Source: an uncultured Elusimicrobiales bacterium (GTDB lineage: Bacteria; Elusimicrobiota; Elusimicrobia; Elusimicrobiales; Elusimicrobiaceae). From it: a stretch of 5,482 bases of DNA. Location: positions 1 to 5,482 of the forward strand of contig CAKUDJ010000070.1 in NCBI GenBank assembly GCA_934644855.1, written 5' to 3'. The position numbers were made by a program, and so were the translations under genes. Positions 4,724 through 5,482 of the stretch are shown here, piece after piece; the stretch's first letter is position 1; each line of letters opens with the position of its first letter. The notes below the pieces were generated by a model. The model had not been told where the DNA came from. It worked only from the letters and a program-made list of their open reading frames with translations, and made no database searches.

Positions 4724-5482
4724 TTATTTCAGCCAACCTTCTTTTTTGGCGTATTCGTGTATGCCGTTATAAATGCCTTGCGCCATTTTTTTGCGCACCG
4801 CCGCTTGGGAAAGCCTCCCACGGTCTTTGGGGCTGCTGATGTAGCCCATTTCCACCAGAATAGCCGGGCTGTTTACCCCTTTTAGCACATAAAAATTGGC
4901 TTGCCGCACGCTGCTGTTGCGGTTAACCGCGATACCAATGCCGGGCTGCTTGAAAACCGCATTACGCACATATCCCGCCAGTTTGGAGCTTTCATTAATA
5001 TATTCGTTTTTGGCGAGCGATTGCAGTAAAGCATCCACAAAATTGTAGTGGACTTCTTCATATTGCATGGCTTCGTTTTCCAAGGCGGCCACTTCGGCGG
5101 CTTCTTTGTCGGTGGCTTTTTCGGAGCGGAAATAAACCTGAAACCCGTTTGCTCTGGAATTTTTGGTTGCGTTTGTATGCACGGACACAAACAAATCCGC
5201 CTTGAAATTATTGGCCAATTTGGAGCGGTCCGACAAAGGTAAAAACACATCTTTGTCGCGCGTCATACGGGCCTCAAACCCGCCCTTTTTAAGCAGCGCA
5301 TACAGTTCTTTGGCCACGGACAAATTCCAATCTTTTTCCCGTTGTTTACTGCGCACCGCGCCGGGGTCTTTCCCGCCGTGTCCGGGGTCCACCATAATCC
5401 GCATTTTTTTACGCGCAACGGATTCCACCCCCGGGTGAATAACCGCCGGTTTAAGCTCTTTGGCGGCGGGTTTAGGCTGGGG
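4724..5482 (-). CDS. N-acetylmuramoyl-L-alanine amidase (Amidase_3), C-terminal part; 5' end beyond the window
   Basis: 252 residues plus the stop are visible, and the frame stays open to the right edge, so the N-terminus is missing. A GTG at 5428 is not a credible start because it has no SD and upstream coding continues. The enzyme is a zinc amidase that cleaves the bond between N-acetylmuramic acid and L-alanine in peptidoglycan, acting in the periplasm or cell wall, often in daughter-cell separation. Counting from the first visible residue, the sequence shows a Pro/Lys/Ala-rich linker (1-18), DPGHGGKDPGA (32-42) with zinc ligand His35, Glu49 in REKDWN, SVHTNA (100-105) with His102, and the catalytic Glu211 in ILVEMGYISS. 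The helical insert at about 122-180 is where regulated amidases carry an autoinhibitory helix. The linker suggests an upstream targeting domain such as AMIN, which cannot be confirmed here. Confidence 0.95.
   Translation of the reverse strand, partial: PQPKPAAKELKPAVIHPGVESVARKKMRIMVDPGHGGKDPGAVRSKQREKDWNLSVAKELYALLKKGGFEARMTRDKDVFLPLSDRSKLANNFKADLFVSVHTNATKNSRANGFQVYFRSEKATDKEAAEVAALENEAMQYEEVHYNFVDALLQSLAKNEYINESSKLAGYVRNAVFKQPGIGIAVNRNSSVRQANFYVLKGVNSPAILVEMGYISSPKDRGRLSQAAVRKKMAQGIYNGIHEYAKKEGWLK

Noticed and set aside
5426..5428. GTG at 5428 as the amidase start
   Set aside because: The frame is open to the window edge with a Pro/Lys/Ala linker typical of multidomain amidases, and no SD precedes the GTG. 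The gene is called partial instead.

Overview
The window reads as bacterial chromosome. It is gene-dense, with moderately GC-leaning coding sequence and short AT-rich gaps. Most starts carry a strong Shine-Dalgarno (SD) sequence. Gene content (glycine cleavage T and H proteins, a split P protein, a cell-wall amidase, a secreted protein with a Sec signal peptide) fits an anaerobic diderm. The overall style resembles gut Elusimicrobiota, but that placement is only a low-confidence impression; no rRNA or other phylogenetic marker is present.

Layout from left to right. Positions 1-1637 (minus strand) hold a glycine cleavage operon transcribed gcvT, gcvH, gcvPA, with gcvPA cut off by the left edge. 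T, H and P together oxidatively cleave glycine: P decarboxylates it, H carries the aminomethyl group on lipoyl-lysine, and T transfers the one-carbon unit to tetrahydrofolate. Divergent from gcvT, on the plus strand, is a YgjP/DUF45-type zinc metallopeptidase gene (1764-2453). It converges on a minus-strand gene (2599-3348) for a secreted protein that looks like a trypsin fold with its catalytic residues lost. The 145-bp convergent gap contains several hairpins, one of them a clear minus-strand terminator. Next come two overlapping minus-strand genes for a pair of short chromate-family (CHR) transporters (3457-4553). Last is the C-terminal part of an N-acetylmuramoyl-L-alanine amidase (4724 to the right edge, minus strand, 5' end outside the window).

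The most notable points are these. (1) Two genes, the metallopeptidase and the first CHR gene, have the same start architecture: an extended -10 box ending exactly 6 nt before the ATG and no SD, which predicts leaderless mRNAs. (2) The trypsin-like secreted protein keeps the Cys pair that brackets the catalytic His, but has Gly at the His position and Arg at the Ser position. (3) Nested inverted repeats lie across the promoter of that gene. (4) A strong plus-strand terminator at 4673-4704 has no plus-strand gene in front of it. No CRISPR array, insertion sequence, tRNA, rRNA or riboswitch was recognised. There is no gene-free stretch longer than 300 bases. I see no convincing wholly new multi-gene system here.
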